A stretch of DNA of 64,000 bases from Paenibacillus qinlingensis (GTDB taxonomy: Bacteria; Bacillota; Bacilli; Paenibacillales; NBRC-103111): positions 186,001 through 250,000 of the forward strand of contig NZ_JABMKY010000008.1 in assembly GCF_013204845.1 (NCBI RefSeq). The letters run 5' to 3'. The notes beneath the pieces were generated by a model that saw only the letters and a program-made list of their open reading frames with translations, was not told where the DNA came from and searched no databases. Positions 54,427-63,984 of this stretch are shown here, in pieces. The translations under genes and the position numbers were made by a program. Each line of letters opens with the position of its first letter. Position 1 is the first letter of the stretch.

Positions 54427-55098
54427 TTACGCCAACAAAGGTATCAATTCTTCTAACGACTTAACAATATAATCGGGGATAACGTTCTGTGGTAACACTT
54501 TATTTGACCGATTTATCCAAGCAACCTTAATTCCTGCCCTCTGGGCACCTGCAACATCACTAGTCAGAGAGTCACCAACATGAAGAACCTCTGAGGGATG
54601 AAGATTGTATGTCATAAGTGCTTTCTGAAACATCTCTGGTCTTGGCTTATATGATTTTACGTCTTCACTCGTAATCATGTTCTCGAAAGATAAACCATTA
54701 TGATGAATTGCTGATTGAATGTCATGTCGGTCAATATTGGACAGAATTATTTTTGGAGTTCTGATACGTTCCAAGAATGTTTTTGCATCCTCAAATAATT
54801 GTGGGCATTGCCAGTGTTTAAATAAAATTTCACTAAGTTCTCTTGGATTTTCAGATGACTTGTAGAAAGCTATTGTATCCGCTAAGGAACAAATTTCGAT
54901 CTCACGTTGGGTTTTAAAGTTATCACCGTAAGATGACTGAAAGTTTTGCGAGAAAGCATTCCACCAATAGTTCCCAATGTCTCTTATTGTAGTTTGCAAT
55001 GATGTCGATGTCATAATCCTGTGGCATATCTCCTCAACAAAAACATCATCCTCGTGCACGAGCGTACCGTAGAAATCAAGAAATACCGCTTTATACAT
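54427..55098 (-). CDS. HAD-superfamily hydrolase
   Basis: A 223-residue haloacid-dehalogenase-like phosphatase. Motif I is FLDFYGTLVHEDD (one residue off the usual DxDGT, with Y in place of D), motif II ILSNIDRHDI, motif III the lysine in SYKPRPEMFQK and motif IV HVGDSLTSDVAGAQRAG. The ATG at 55098 starts at the family N terminus MYKAVFLDF; a TTG two codons earlier (55104) has better spacing to AGGAGG. The substrate is unknown; small phosphorylated metabolites are usual. A lone gene. Confidence 0.88.
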   Translation of the reverse strand: MYKAVFLDFYGTLVHEDDVFVEEICHRIMTSTSLQTTIRDIGNYWWNAFSQNFQSSYGDNFKTQREIEICSLADTIAFYKSSENPRELSEILFKHWQCPQLFEDAKTFLERIRTPKIILSNIDRHDIQSAIHHNGLSFENMITSEDVKSYKPRPEMFQKALMTYNLHPSEVLHVGDSLTSDVAGAQRAGIKVAWINRSNKVLPQNVIPDYIVKSLEELIPLLA

Positions 55099-55316
55099 AG
55101 ACAAAAGCATACCTCCTATTTTACTGCGTTAATAGTTTACCACTTTACCATAATAATGTAATTTAACTGATTTGTACATTACCTAATTGCCGAAAAGAGA
55201 GACGAATCTGCTCCTTTAATAATAAATTCGTAATCGGATGATTCAATTATATCTAGATGGTTTACTTATGTTGTATAAAGATAAAATACATATTACAGAC
55301 TAGGAGAGTGGTACAA

Positions 55317-55586
55317 ATGAAATTACTCAAAACAAAATTGGCCGTGCTTCTTGCAACATCGTGTTTAATGGTTCCGAGCGTCATTAGCGCCGCAACCGAG
55401 ACTGATGCACCATACTACACTTATCAGAATGGCGTTGTTCACACCCTTGTCCATGGTGTTCTGGTTCCTGGCCGTTATACAAATGTTGATGAAGATACGG
55501 TAGCCGTTTATATCCCAGGAGGGGTAGGAATTATTGCAGTGGATAAAGATGCTGTTCTACCTTGGGGTTCCACAATCTTAGAATAG
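55317..55586 (+). CDS. Small secreted protein of unknown function
   Basis: An 89-residue protein with a clean signal peptide (MKLLKTKLAVLLATSC, cleavage after VISA). The mature 60 residues contain two short beta-type stretches (VVHTLVHGVLVPGRYTNV, TVAVYIPGGVGIIAVDKD) and no cysteine. I do not recognise the family. The start at 55317 follows AGGAGAG. It is a single-gene unit closed by a strong terminator. Confidence 0.7.
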   Translation: MKLLKTKLAVLLATSCLMVPSVISAATETDAPYYTYQNGVVHTLVHGVLVPGRYTNVDEDTVAVYIPGGVGIIAVDKDAVLPWGSTILE

Positions 55587-55602
55587 GATCATCATACGTT
55601 GC

Positions 55603-55637
55603 AAAAAAAGCATCGAGCCTTAGCTCGATGCTTTTTT
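55603..55637. terminator. Bidirectional terminator
   Basis: GCATCGAGC and GCTCGATGC form a perfect stem flanked by A7 and T6, between the secreted-protein gene and the convergent lipoprotein gene. Confidence 0.85.
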
Positions 55638-55669
55638 CATTCAAGGGGATTCTGTACTTTGCATAATCG

Positions 55670-56086
55670 CTACTTACCTTCCCGACCTTTTTCCAGGTAG
55701 GCAACAGCACCTTTAATTCTCTCATCCACTTCGTCGCTTTGATTCTTTCCATAGACATAAAATATAAGCACATTATGAATAACGAAAGCTTTGTGTTTGA
55801 CCAACTCAACAGGCCTATTGTAAAAATCTTCACGACCTTTTATCCGTTCTTTCTCTGAATGAAACATATAAAAATGAATTACGCCATCAGATAATTGGTA
55901 CACGCCCGGAGTTACCCCGTTTATGCCTTGCTGGAATATATTCTCTTGATTTTCTTCTGTTTGATTGAGTTGCATACCCTCATTTTGAAAGGCTGCTACT
56001 ACTTGCTCAAGGGTCAATGCGTTGGATGTGCTAGTACATCCTGCCATTACCATAAGGAAAAGAATGATCGGTACTAGAATTCGCAT
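55670..56086 (-). CDS. Lipoprotein of unknown function
   Basis: A 138-residue protein with lipobox MAGC (cysteine 17) and a small mature domain. It contains LEQVVAAFQNEGMQL and VIHFYMFHSEKERIKGREDF, a pattern seen in small Bacillota lipoproteins, and a second half with HKAFVIHNVLIFYVYG. No catalytic motif is visible. AGGGGTG precedes the ATG. Confidence 0.7.
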   Translation of the reverse strand: MRILVPIILFLMVMAGCTSTSNALTLEQVVAAFQNEGMQLNQTEENQENIFQQGINGVTPGVYQLSDGVIHFYMFHSEKERIKGREDFYNRPVELVKHKAFVIHNVLIFYVYGKNQSDEVDERIKGAVAYLEKGREGK

Positions 56087-56180
56087 CTTTCACCCCTCTC
56101 TTTATGTAAACCCTATAAATACAGTACGCGATCCCGAACGATTTCCTTATGCGGGTGGGTAGAGCTTTGTACAACAAAAA

Positions 56181-56209
56181 GAGGAGTTCCGCCGCGAAGC
56201 CGACTCCCC
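56181..56209 (-). terminator. Terminator of the malate:quinone oxidoreductase gene
   Basis: GAGGAGTT (56181-56188) pairs imperfectly with GACTCCCC (56202-56209), with an inner GC-rich stem and a T run on the minus strand, adjoining the stop at 56218. Confidence 0.6.
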
Positions 56210-56217
56210 ACTATTTA

Positions 56218-57723
56218 TTAACGTGACACCTCTAACGATTTCTTCCCACTTAGACCGAGAATCCGAGAAGTTGATGTATGAATTTCATCAATAAGCTCTG
56301 GATGTTTCAGAAGTGATACACCGTAACTCGGAATCATTTCTTTAATTTTCGGTTCCCATTCCTTGATATGTTCTGGGAAACATTTCGTTACTAGCTCGAG
56401 CATAACCGAAACCGCCGTAGAAGCTCCAGGTGAAGCACCAAGCAAAGCCGCTAATGAGCCGTCAGCTGAACTAATCACTTCCGTACCGAACTGAAGCGTT
56501 CCTTTGCCAGCAGCCGTGTCTTTAATAACTTGTACACGTTGACCCGCTACAACTAACTCCCAGTCCTCAATTTTGGCACTTGGGATAAACTCCCGCAGCT
56601 CTTCCATGCGCTTTTCTTTCGATAGCATCACTTGCTCGATCAGGTACTTGGTCAAAGACATGTTCTTGGCACCTGCCGACAACATCGTCACGAGATTATT
56701 CGGTTTAACCGAAGTTACCAAATCGAACATGGAGCCGGTTTTCAGAAACTTAGGTGAGAACCCTGCGAATGGTCCAAATAACAACGACTTTTTATTATCG
56801 ATAAATCGTGTATCCAAATGTGGAACTGACATTGGCGGTGCGCCAAGCTTCGCTTTTCCATACACTTTGGCATGATGCTGTGCGACAACAGCTGGATTAT
56901 TACATACCATGAATATGCCGCTTACCGGGAATCCTCCGATATTTCTACCTTCTGGAATACCGGATTTTTGCAACAGATGCAGGCTGCCGCCGCCACCGCC
57001 GATAAAGACGAATTTAGCTGTATGGCGCTCAACACTACCACTGTTGATATTGCGAATTTTCAATTCCCACGAGCCGTCGCCAGTACGTCTTAGATTATCA
57101 ACACTGTGTTTGTATTTAATATCAACGTTTTTCTTCTTTAAGTGATCAAATAGTATACGCGTTAAAGCGCCAAAGTTTACATCCGTACCGGAGTCAATTT
57201 TGGTTGCCGCAATCGGTTCATTCGATGGACGATCTTTAATAATCAGGGGAATCCATTCCATTAGCTTTTTAGGGTCATCGGAAAATTCCATCCCTTGGAA
57301 CAGAGAGTTATTCGACATCGCTTCATACCGTTTCTTCAAAAACGATACATTTTGTTTCCCAAGAACCATACTCATATGAGGCAATGGCATGATAAAGTCT
57401 TGTGGATTCCGAATTAACTTGCTGTTTACAAGATAAGACCAGAACTGCATGGAGTGTTGGAATTGTTCATTGATTTGGATTGCTTTACTAATATCTACAG
57501 ATCCGTCTGGTTTCTCAGAAGTGTAATTAAGCTCGCACAGTGCCGCATGCCCTGTACCTGCATTATTCCATTCGTTAGAGCTTTCTTCTCCAGCATTTTC
57601 GAGCTTCTCAAAGACTTTAATTTCCCATTCTGGTACTAATTCCTTCAGCAGTGTCCCTAAGGTTGCACTCATGATTCCTGCACCAATTAAGATGACGTCT
57701 GTTTTCGTTTCTCTGTTGCTCAT
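56218..57723 (-). CDS. mqo: Malate:quinone oxidoreductase
   Basis: A 501-residue peripheral membrane flavoenzyme that oxidises malate to oxaloacetate and passes electrons to quinone. The FAD-binding loop is [20 protein letters not shown] (residues 10-29), and further family text is [38 protein letters not shown] and [17 protein letters not shown]. The start at 57723 gives the normal length. It is a single-gene unit and bypasses NAD-malate dehydrogenase in the citric acid cycle. Confidence 0.93.
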   Translation of the reverse strand: MSNRETKTDVILIGAGIMSATLGTLLKELVPEWEIKVFEKLENAGEESSNEWNNAGTGHAALCELNYTSEKPDGSVDISKAIQINEQFQHSMQFWSYLVNSKLIRNPQDFIMPLPHMSMVLGKQNVSFLKKRYEAMSNNSLFQGMEFSDDPKKLMEWIPLIIKDRPSNEPIAATKIDSGTDVNFGALTRILFDHLKKKNVDIKYKHSVDNLRRTGDGSWELKIRNINSGSVERHTAKFVFIGGGGGSLHLLQKSGIPEGRNIGGFPVSGIFMVCNNPAVVAQHHAKVYGKAKLGAPPMSVPHLDTRFIDNKKSLLFGPFAGFSPKFLKTGSMFDLVTSVKPNNLVTMLSAGAKNMSLTKYLIEQVMLSKEKRMEELREFIPSAKIEDWELVVAGQRVQVIKDTAAGKGTLQFGTEVISSADGSLAALLGASPGASTAVSVMLELVTKCFPEHIKEWEPKIKEMIPSYGVSLLKHPELIDEIHTSTSRILGLSGKKSLEVSR

Positions 57724-57943
57724 TTTAACCATCCTTATACCCTGAAATTTGCAGAAAAGATATAGACGCACCTGCTTAAGCGCTACAGCAATCCAGGTCG
57801 CAGCCTAGACACACACACCTTTTCTGTATCATTAATAAGCCAATCGATAAAATATTTATTTACTATTATATGATAGTTATAAGCACTACGACAAGAAGTG
57901 AGACGAAGAAGTCTTGTCGATAAAACGAATAACTACTAAGAAA

Positions 57944-57968
57944 GACCTGCAGCTTTGAGCTGTAGGTC
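57944..57968 (-). terminator. Terminator-like hairpin
   Basis: GACCTGCAGC pairs with GCTGTAGGTC with one mismatch; on the minus strand TCTTTCTT follows. It stands where the terminator of the decayed minus-strand reading frame 57994-58182 would be. Confidence 0.5.
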
Positions 57969-57993
57969 CATAATGATTAATTGCAACACATAT

Positions 57994-58182
57994 TTACGCA
58001 ATTGAGTGATAAAGTCTGTTATTTTTCATGCTCCAAGGGTTCTCGAACCAAACTTCGCGCAATTCATTATAAACGAAACCGTGCCCTTCAGCAATACACT
58101 TCTCCCCATAACCATAAATTTACATCCTCCGCAATGCCAATCTGCATTTATATCCTGCTCCTCCTACCTGGAATCCATCCAT
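57994..58182 (-). pseudogene. Possible remnant of a small gene
   Basis: From an ATG at 58182 the minus strand reads 20 codons (MDGFQVGGAGYKC and so on), a TAA, then another 41 codons in the same frame (EGHGFVYNELREVWFENP is typical) to a TAA at 57994. The protein-like composition on both sides of the single stop, the AGGAGG near 58166 and a terminator-like hairpin downstream suggest a decayed short gene. I do not recognise the family. The rest of 57772-58352 shows nothing further. Confidence 0.25.
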
Positions 58183-58352
58183 CGTTTTCCGAGGGCAGTC
58201 ACGGTTCTAGACATACCCAGTGATGAGGTATCTTTGCACCTTGGCAAACAATTGTTTAATATGATTATGTAGGTATTGTAAATAGTAATAACTTGTATTT
58301 GCAATGCTGCCCTTATCTTACTTAGATCAATCGAATTGGAGCTAACTTAACG

Positions 58353-59012
58353 ATGCAAGCCAAATTAAAAGTAACTGTTTTCCTGGTACTAAGCATTCTT
58401 TTGGTGCTGTGCTTTAGCGTAGTTGCCTCCCTCATCAAAGGGCGATGGATCGCACAGTTCGACAGCAGTGTTATTTCTGCGATTCAAGGGTTGGAAACTC
58501 CATGGCTGACTTCCGTCATGCATGTTTTCACATTTATCGGTTCAACACCCGTTGTGATTGTTATTTCCTTATGTTGTCTATTCCTCTTCTTCAAATTCCT
58601 GCATCACCGACTTGAATTAGTTCTATTCATCGTCCTTGTTGCGGGTACAGCCATCTTAAATCAGATCTTAAAGCTCGTTTTTCAACGGGAGCGCCCTACT
58701 CTTCACAGACTGATTCAAGAAACCGGTTATAGTTTTCCGAGTGGTCATTCCATGGCGGCCTTCGCGCTGTATGCTGCGCTTTCTTTCCTGCTTTGGCGAC
58801 ATGTCCCCACGAAAAGCGGCAGAACGATAGTCATTTTAATCAGTATCCTCATGATACTTATGATTGGCAGTAGTCGGATCTATCTCGGTGTTCATTATCC
58901 AAGTGATGTTGTCGGCGCCTATTTGGCTAGCGGTTTCTGGTTCACGTTCTGCGTTTGGATCTTCCAGTGGTATATGGAAAATCGAAAACATCTATCCTCA
59001 ACGAAGGAGTGA
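58353..59012 (+). CDS. PAP2-family lipid phosphatase
   Basis: A 219-residue membrane protein with five to six helices and the complete phosphatase signature: KLVFQRERP (K-x6-RP), PSGH and SRIYLGVHYPSD. Related proteins such as BcrC dephosphorylate undecaprenyl pyrophosphate in cell-wall carrier recycling; others act on phosphatidylglycerol phosphate. It is followed after 4 bases by an RCC1-repeat gene, so the two are probably coupled. GGAG lies 12 bases before the ATG, a weak spacing. Confidence 0.9.
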   Translation: MQAKLKVTVFLVLSILLVLCFSVVASLIKGRWIAQFDSSVISAIQGLETPWLTSVMHVFTFIGSTPVVIVISLCCLFLFFKFLHHRLELVLFIVLVAGTAILNQILKLVFQRERPTLHRLIQETGYSFPSGHSMAAFALYAALSFLLWRHVPTKSGRTIVILISILMILMIGSSRIYLGVHYPSDVVGAYLASGFWFTFCVWIFQWYMENRKHLSSTKE

Positions 59013-59016
59013 GATT

Positions 59017-59871
59017 ATGAACGTTGTGAAACCTTCGCCTTCCTTAGCGGCGGGTTATCGTCATACTGTCGGGCTTAAATTCGATGGCACGGTAATAGCT
59101 GCCGGTGATAATAAATATGGACAATGTGATGTAAGCGACTGGCGTGATATGGTGGCGGTTGCGGCGGGAAATGCTCATACGGGTAATACGCATACAATTG
59201 GGCTTACATCGGATGGCACGGTGGCAGCAGTAGGTTGGAATAAGTATAACCAATGCGATGTGAGCGACTGGCGCGATATCGTGGCAATTGCGGCGGGTTG
59301 GCGTCGTACCGTCGGTCTAAAATCCGATGGCACAGTGATGGCTGTGGGACGAAATAACGAAGGCCAATGCGAGGTAGGTGGCTGGCATGATATGGTGGCG
59401 GTGGCAGCGGGGGATTGGCATACCGTCGGTCTTACATCGGACGGCACGGTGATGGCTGTGGGTAATAATCAGTATGGCCAACGCCAAGTAAGCGGCTGGC
59501 GCGACATCGTGGCGACAGCCGCGGGTTACCTTCATACCGTCGGGCTTAAATCCGATGGCACGGTGGTAGCGGCCGGTCGAAATCATGAAGACCAATGCCA
59601 GGTAAGCGATTGGCGCGATATGGTGGCGATAGCTGCGGGTAGTCATCATACCATCGGACTTAAATCGGACGGTACAGTTGCAGCCGTCGGTTGGAATAAG
59701 CATGGCGAATGCCATACAAGTGACTGGCGCGATATGGTGGCAGTTGCGGCGGGTTGCACGCACACCGTTGGGCTTAAATCCGACGGCACCGTGCTTGCTG
59801 TGGGTGATCATACATATGGCCAATGTGAGGTAAGCGGCTGGCACGGTATCCAACTGCCCAGCTATTACTAA
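59017..59871 (+). CDS. RCC1-like seven-repeat beta-propeller protein
   Basis: A 284-residue protein built of seven repeats of about 38 residues, consensus AAGxxHTVGLKSDGTV followed by AVGxNxxGQCxVSDWRD. Seven units would close one beta-propeller of the RCC1 type, used for protein or ligand contact. The second unit carries a 5-residue tandem duplication (NAHTG, NTHT). No signal peptide is visible, so the product should stay in the cytoplasm. The start at 59017 follows AAGGAGTGAG and lies 4 bases past the PAP2 gene. No enzymatic motif; a partner or ligand is unknown. Confidence 0.85.
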   Translation: MNVVKPSPSLAAGYRHTVGLKFDGTVIAAGDNKYGQCDVSDWRDMVAVAAGNAHTGNTHTIGLTSDGTVAAVGWNKYNQCDVSDWRDIVAIAAGWRRTVGLKSDGTVMAVGRNNEGQCEVGGWHDMVAVAAGDWHTVGLTSDGTVMAVGNNQYGQRQVSGWRDIVATAAGYLHTVGLKSDGTVVAAGRNHEDQCQVSDWRDMVAIAAGSHHTIGLKSDGTVAAVGWNKHGECHTSDWRDMVAVAAGCTHTVGLKSDGTVLAVGDHTYGQCEVSGWHGIQLPSYY

Positions 59872-59874
59872 TTT

Positions 59875-60624
59875 CTAAAAAGTCTTTAGCTGTAAATCCT
59901 CTGTAAACACTAATTTATAGCTAAGTATGCTCAGCAGTATGCTGGTAATTGCCGCGGAACCCGTGAAGGAAAATACGATTAAAATTTGGTACCGCACGGC
60001 TTCAACTGGTGCGGCGCCTGCTACGATCATCCCTGTCATCATGCCTGGAAGCTGGACTAACCCCACTGTCTTCATACCATCAATCGTTGGGATCATACTG
60101 AACTTGACCGCTCGTTTGCGAACTTCTTGCAGGGCTTGTCCTGCAGTAGCACCTAGAGAGAGCAGCGCTTCAATCTCACCTTTCGATGAAAGGACTTCTC
60201 TCTTGAGTTGGCTGACGAACAAACCTGAAATGATCATGGCGTTCCCGATCGTCATCCCGCTCAGCGGTATAATGTACTGCGGAGTAGATTCAATAAGATG
60301 TAGTCCGAGAAGTAATCCCATCATACCGATTTCCACCGCTGCAATGGCGAGAGCGATTCGCCATAGGATCCCCGGCATTCCGTCTCCTCGCTTAGATGCA
60401 TTCCACGAAGCCACTGAAATCATAAGAACAATGATGATCACTAAATACATCGCATGATCGGTTTGGAAAATATACTGGAGTACATAACCGATAAATAATA
60501 ATTGCAACGATGATCGAATTGTGCCAATCGCAATCTCTTTCTCTAATCCAAGTTTCTGCCAAAATGATATCATCATCGTTGCCATAACGAATAGCAAAGT
60601 AAAGCTAAGTGACAGCATCGTCAT
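59875..60624 (-). CDS. FetB-like ABC exporter permease
   Basis: A 249-residue membrane protein with about seven helices, of the FetB/YbbM (UPF0014) family. Recognised by IPLSGMTIGNAMIISGLFV, EALLSLGATAGQALQEV and VGLVQLPGMMTGMIVAGA. In E. coli FetAB helps iron export and resistance to oxidative stress. It overlaps the ATPase gene by ATGA and converges on the RCC1 gene with 3 bases between the two stops and no terminator seen. Confidence 0.9.
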   Translation of the reverse strand: MTMLSLSFTLLFVMATMMISFWQKLGLEKEIAIGTIRSSLQLLFIGYVLQYIFQTDHAMYLVIIIVLMISVASWNASKRGDGMPGILWRIALAIAAVEIGMMGLLLGLHLIESTPQYIIPLSGMTIGNAMIISGLFVSQLKREVLSSKGEIEALLSLGATAGQALQEVRKRAVKFSMIPTIDGMKTVGLVQLPGMMTGMIVAGAAPVEAVRYQILIVFSFTGSAAITSILLSILSYKLVFTEDLQLKTF

Positions 60625-61364
60625 GATTGAACCTCTTCTTTCTTAAAACCAATGAATGTCCTCGCCGCTTCTGTAGACGGTTCTCTGAAGAATTCCTTCG
60701 TTGGCGCATCTTCCAAAATCGTGTTGCCTGACATAAACCATACCCGCTCACTCATTCGTACGGCTTGTTCAAGCTCATGCGTGACCCAAATCATCGTTGT
60801 TCCTTCACGTGCATGCCATTCCTGAAGCAATTGCTCAACAGCCCTTGTATTCATCGTATCTAAGGATGATGTAACTTCGTCGAGCAGTAACACAGCTGGG
60901 CGCAGCAGCATGGACCGGATCAAGGCAACTCGCTGCATTTCCCCGCCAGACAATTCGCGGGCATTTTTGCTGAGGTCCAGCCCAGTAAGCCCTGAAGTAT
61001 GTACAAGTTCTTCTGCAAGCTTGCGATCAAATGAATAGCCATGAAGCCGGCTTGCCGTGCTTAAATTTTCCTCTACACTGCCAGGTAGCATGACAGCCTG
61101 CTGAGCCACATAGCAGATATGTTTCCTCCATTGTCGCGGGCCCAGTTCGCTTGAAGAGGCTCCTTCAAACATCATTTTTCCCTCATCAGGCGTAGTTAGC
61201 AAGGCTAGTGTTCGCAGCAACGTGCTTTTACCTTGGCCAGAAGCGCCGATTAATGAGATTCGCTCAGCCTGCTGAATATGTACATCAATACCAGAGAATA
61301 GGTAAGGAGACCTCGAATTCTCTGGATCATGAGAGACCTTCGCTAATCGATTAACTTCAAACAT
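60621..61364 (-). CDS. FetA-like ABC ATPase
   Basis: A 247-residue ATPase with Walker A GASGQGKST, signature LSGGEMQRVALIRSM and Walker B VLLLDEVTSSLD. The Q-loop text ICYVAQQAVMLPGSVEENL fits FetA/YbbL. It forms an operon with the permease. Its cargo is most likely iron or another metal; no Fur box was seen upstream. AAAGGAAA precedes the ATG. Confidence 0.9.
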   Translation of the reverse strand: MFEVNRLAKVSHDPENSRSPYLFSGIDVHIQQAERISLIGASGQGKSTLLRTLALLTTPDEGKMMFEGASSSELGPRQWRKHICYVAQQAVMLPGSVEENLSTASRLHGYSFDRKLAEELVHTSGLTGLDLSKNARELSGGEMQRVALIRSMLLRPAVLLLDEVTSSLDTMNTRAVEQLLQEWHAREGTTMIWVTHELEQAVRMSERVWFMSGNTILEDAPTKEFFREPSTEAARTFIGFKKEEVQS

Positions 61365-61527
61365 AATTGATTTCCTTTCAAAGCTTTAGAGATATCTATT
61401 TATTGTAGCACTCACTTCCAATGGGTCAATAGACTTCATCGTGATTACATATCACTTTCTGATTATTCTCCTCCCTTTCAGGGCAAGCTAAGCCGAATGG
61501 TAATGAAAGGGAATTGGGGGGATTGGC

Positions 61528-62871
61528 ATGATCGAACGTATCCGTGCTGAATTGAATAATCCAACTGACCTATTCTATGACACCCTAGACAATGGCTATA
61601 TGCAAATGGAAGTGATTTACTTTCCCTCTCTTTGTGACCTTACTTTACTTAAAAATGGATTGACCGTTCCTTACTCATACTGCTTTAATCCAGAAGAATT
61701 CGATCGCATGCTTAACGCGAACCCTGCCTTCGGCAAAGCAGATCACGCAGAGCACTGGACGTCAATGCTACTCAAAGGCACCGTCTTGTTTCAAATTGAA
61801 GAGCAGGTCTACCGGTACGATGTACAGCGGAAGTTTCAAGACAAGCCTGATACCGTTCAGGTTGAAGTTGCCCTACAGGGACCGCAGAGTGCGCTTACTG
61901 AAGATTTGGATTTAAATATTAGCCTTGTTCGGATGCGTTATAATGCGCCCTCTCTTTGCGTAGAAACCCATACGATCGGACAAATTTCGAACACTCGAGT
62001 TACCGTTCTTTATGACAAAGATCTGGTCAATGAAGAGGTTCTTGGACTATTGAATGAGCGGATTTCCACCATACAAATAAAAATTCTTCAAGCTTCCGGC
62101 CAACTCATGCAGTCGCTCTCGGGACGGAGACATCGTTTTTTCCCCATCATTCTCCAAACAGAAAGGCCAGACCGTATCGCAGCCATGCTCGAACGAGGGA
62201 AAATTGCTCTTCTTCAAGATGGAAGCCGCTTTGGACTCGTTCTTCCTGTACGGCTCTTTGATTTCCTACATGCCATGGATGATGACTATGAATCCTATTG
62301 GATGAGCAAGTGCCTCGTCCTGCTTCGCTATTTCGCCATGCTTTTAACGATTACCCTACCTGCTCTTTATATTGCGATTGTCTCTTACAATCCTGAAGTG
62401 CTTCGTGTCCAATTGACCCTTTCGATAGCAGGAAGCCGTGTCGTCGTCCCCTATCCGTCCTTTGTCGAAGTCTTCATCATGTTATTCATGATCGAAGCCT
62501 TGAACGAGGCTAGCCTCAGGTTACCGCGATATGTAGGCTCGACAGCCACAACGGTTGGTGGGCTCATTCTGGGTCAAGCTATCCAACAAGCCGGGTTAGT
62601 AAGCTCCATTATGATTATTGTGACCTCCGTTGTGGCGATCTCCAATTTCGTAATTCCAAATAACGGCTTCGGCTACTCGGTCCGCTTCGTTAAATACATC
62701 TTTGTGATAGCTGCCATTTTCTTCGGGTTGCTTGGTGTCGTCGTCCTTGGCTTCATCTTAATCTCCTATTGGTGTAGTCTTCGAAGCTTTGGTCAACCCT
62801 ATTTGGCCTTCTACATCCCCAAACTTGAGGCGAAAGCACACCACTACAACCTCAGAAAGGGGTCAAAGTAA
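61528..62871 (+). CDS. GerAA-type spore germination protein, second operon
   Basis: A 447-residue A subunit: soluble domain 1-235 (TEDLDLNISLVRMRYNAPSL, FFPIILQTERPDRIAAMLE, KIALLQDGSRFGLVLPVRLF), then the membrane domain with ALYIAIVSYNPEVLRVQL and LNEASLRLPRYVGSTATTV. Shorter in the N terminus than the copy at 43944. First gene of a second gerA/B/C operon that runs off the window. AATTGGGGGG precedes the ATG. Confidence 0.92.
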   Translation: MIERIRAELNNPTDLFYDTLDNGYMQMEVIYFPSLCDLTLLKNGLTVPYSYCFNPEEFDRMLNANPAFGKADHAEHWTSMLLKGTVLFQIEEQVYRYDVQRKFQDKPDTVQVEVALQGPQSALTEDLDLNISLVRMRYNAPSLCVETHTIGQISNTRVTVLYDKDLVNEEVLGLLNERISTIQIKILQASGQLMQSLSGRRHRFFPIILQTERPDRIAAMLERGKIALLQDGSRFGLVLPVRLFDFLHAMDDDYESYWMSKCLVLLRYFAMLLTITLPALYIAIVSYNPEVLRVQLTLSIAGSRVVVPYPSFVEVFIMLFMIEALNEASLRLPRYVGSTATTVGGLILGQAIQQAGLVSSIMIIVTSVVAISNFVIPNNGFGYSVRFVKYIFVIAAIFFGLLGVVVLGFILISYWCSLRSFGQPYLAFYIPKLEAKAHHYNLRKGSK

Positions 62872-62874
62872 ATC

Positions 62875-63984
62875 ATGTCGCGATATACCTACTATCATGT
62901 GCTCTATGTAGGCCTGATTAATATCATGATGTTTGTCCCCTCTCTGCTGATTCGAGATCGGTTCAATGGCGCCGTTTCTGGCATGCTGGTCGCAATGGTT
63001 ATTGGCTCCATCCTCTCGCTTGGCACTATGGCTTGCTTCGAACGGTTTCCAGGACTTGGCTTCCCAGAAATATGTGATCGGTATACACCACGTTGGTTTA
63101 GTCAAATCAATATCTTATTTGCCGCACTGTGCCTTTGGTTACCAGCTGGAATTATCGTGATCTATGCTTATTCAGAAACGGTTCGTATGTTCTTTTACCC
63201 CGACATTAACCCCTTTCTGAACCTGCTTCTTATGACAACCGCGGCCGTATGGGCATGCAGCCGATCTACACGTACTGTCCAATTCATTCATGAAATTATG
63301 GTCATACTTAGTTCACCATTGCTCATTTTGTTTATCATGAAAGCCATTTTCAATAAAAACATTAACTGGGATGCGATTCGTTATGTAGCTGGTTACGTCA
63401 ATAAACCTCCTTCTTTCATGACGGTTGCTGCGGCCACCTTTCTGTTCTCTGGCTATCTCAGCCTCCTTATTTTTAATCGACTGTATACTGTGGGTTTTAA
63501 ATTCCATTTTCGCTGGATCGTGCCGCTGTTTGGCATATTATTCTTGCTGGTTACTTTTTTTGTGCCTATCGGTTTTCATGGTACGGTTGGGGTTGAAAAT
63601 TATGTGTACCTATGGAGTATGACCGCTGATTCCATGGTGACGGAATACGGGTTTATTAACCGTGTCTTGTTCGTCTTCCTGCTCCTCTTCACAGGGTTAT
63701 CGCTACTGTTCGTCATGAATACCTGGCATACAACCATCATGTTGCTTCGCTACTCCATCAATGGCGCAATTGAAGTTGAAGAAGACCCTGTTCCTTGGCT
63801 GAACGTCTGGCTTGGCGTGGGCATTGGCTTACTTGCACTCCTGTTCATGCGTATTGTCAATCTGGAGCGAAATCAATACTTTTCTGAAAGCTGGCTAGTC
63901 CTTCGATTTTTCATTGAAATCTATTTCCTTTTCTTGATGCTTTATTTCGTATGGAAGCAAAAAAAGGAACAGGTACGCCTATGA
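62875..63984 (+). CDS. GerAB-type spore germination permease, second operon
   Basis: A 369-residue membrane protein with ten predicted helices of the spore-germination APC branch; it lies 3 bases after the A-subunit stop. Text such as RFPGLGFPEICDRYTPRWF and RSTRTVQFIHEIMVILSSPL fits the family. Its sequence is far from the first operon's B subunit, so the two receptors probably sense different nutrients. Confidence 0.9.
   Translation: MSRYTYYHVLYVGLINIMMFVPSLLIRDRFNGAVSGMLVAMVIGSILSLGTMACFERFPGLGFPEICDRYTPRWFSQINILFAALCLWLPAGIIVIYAYSETVRMFFYPDINPFLNLLLMTTAAVWACSRSTRTVQFIHEIMVILSSPLLILFIMKAIFNKNINWDAIRYVAGYVNKPPSFMTVAAATFLFSGYLSLLIFNRLYTVGFKFHFRWIVPLFGILFLLVTFFVPIGFHGTVGVENYVYLWSMTADSMVTEYGFINRVLFVFLLLFTGLSLLFVMNTWHTTIMLLRYSINGAIEVEEDPVPWLNVWLGVGIGLLALLFMRIVNLERNQYFSESWLVLRFFIEIYFLFLMLYFVWKQKKEQVRL

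Noticed and set aside
59017-59871. Short-period repeats considered as a non-coding tandem array
   Set aside because: The period of about 114 bases is in frame and gives clear RCC1 propeller units.
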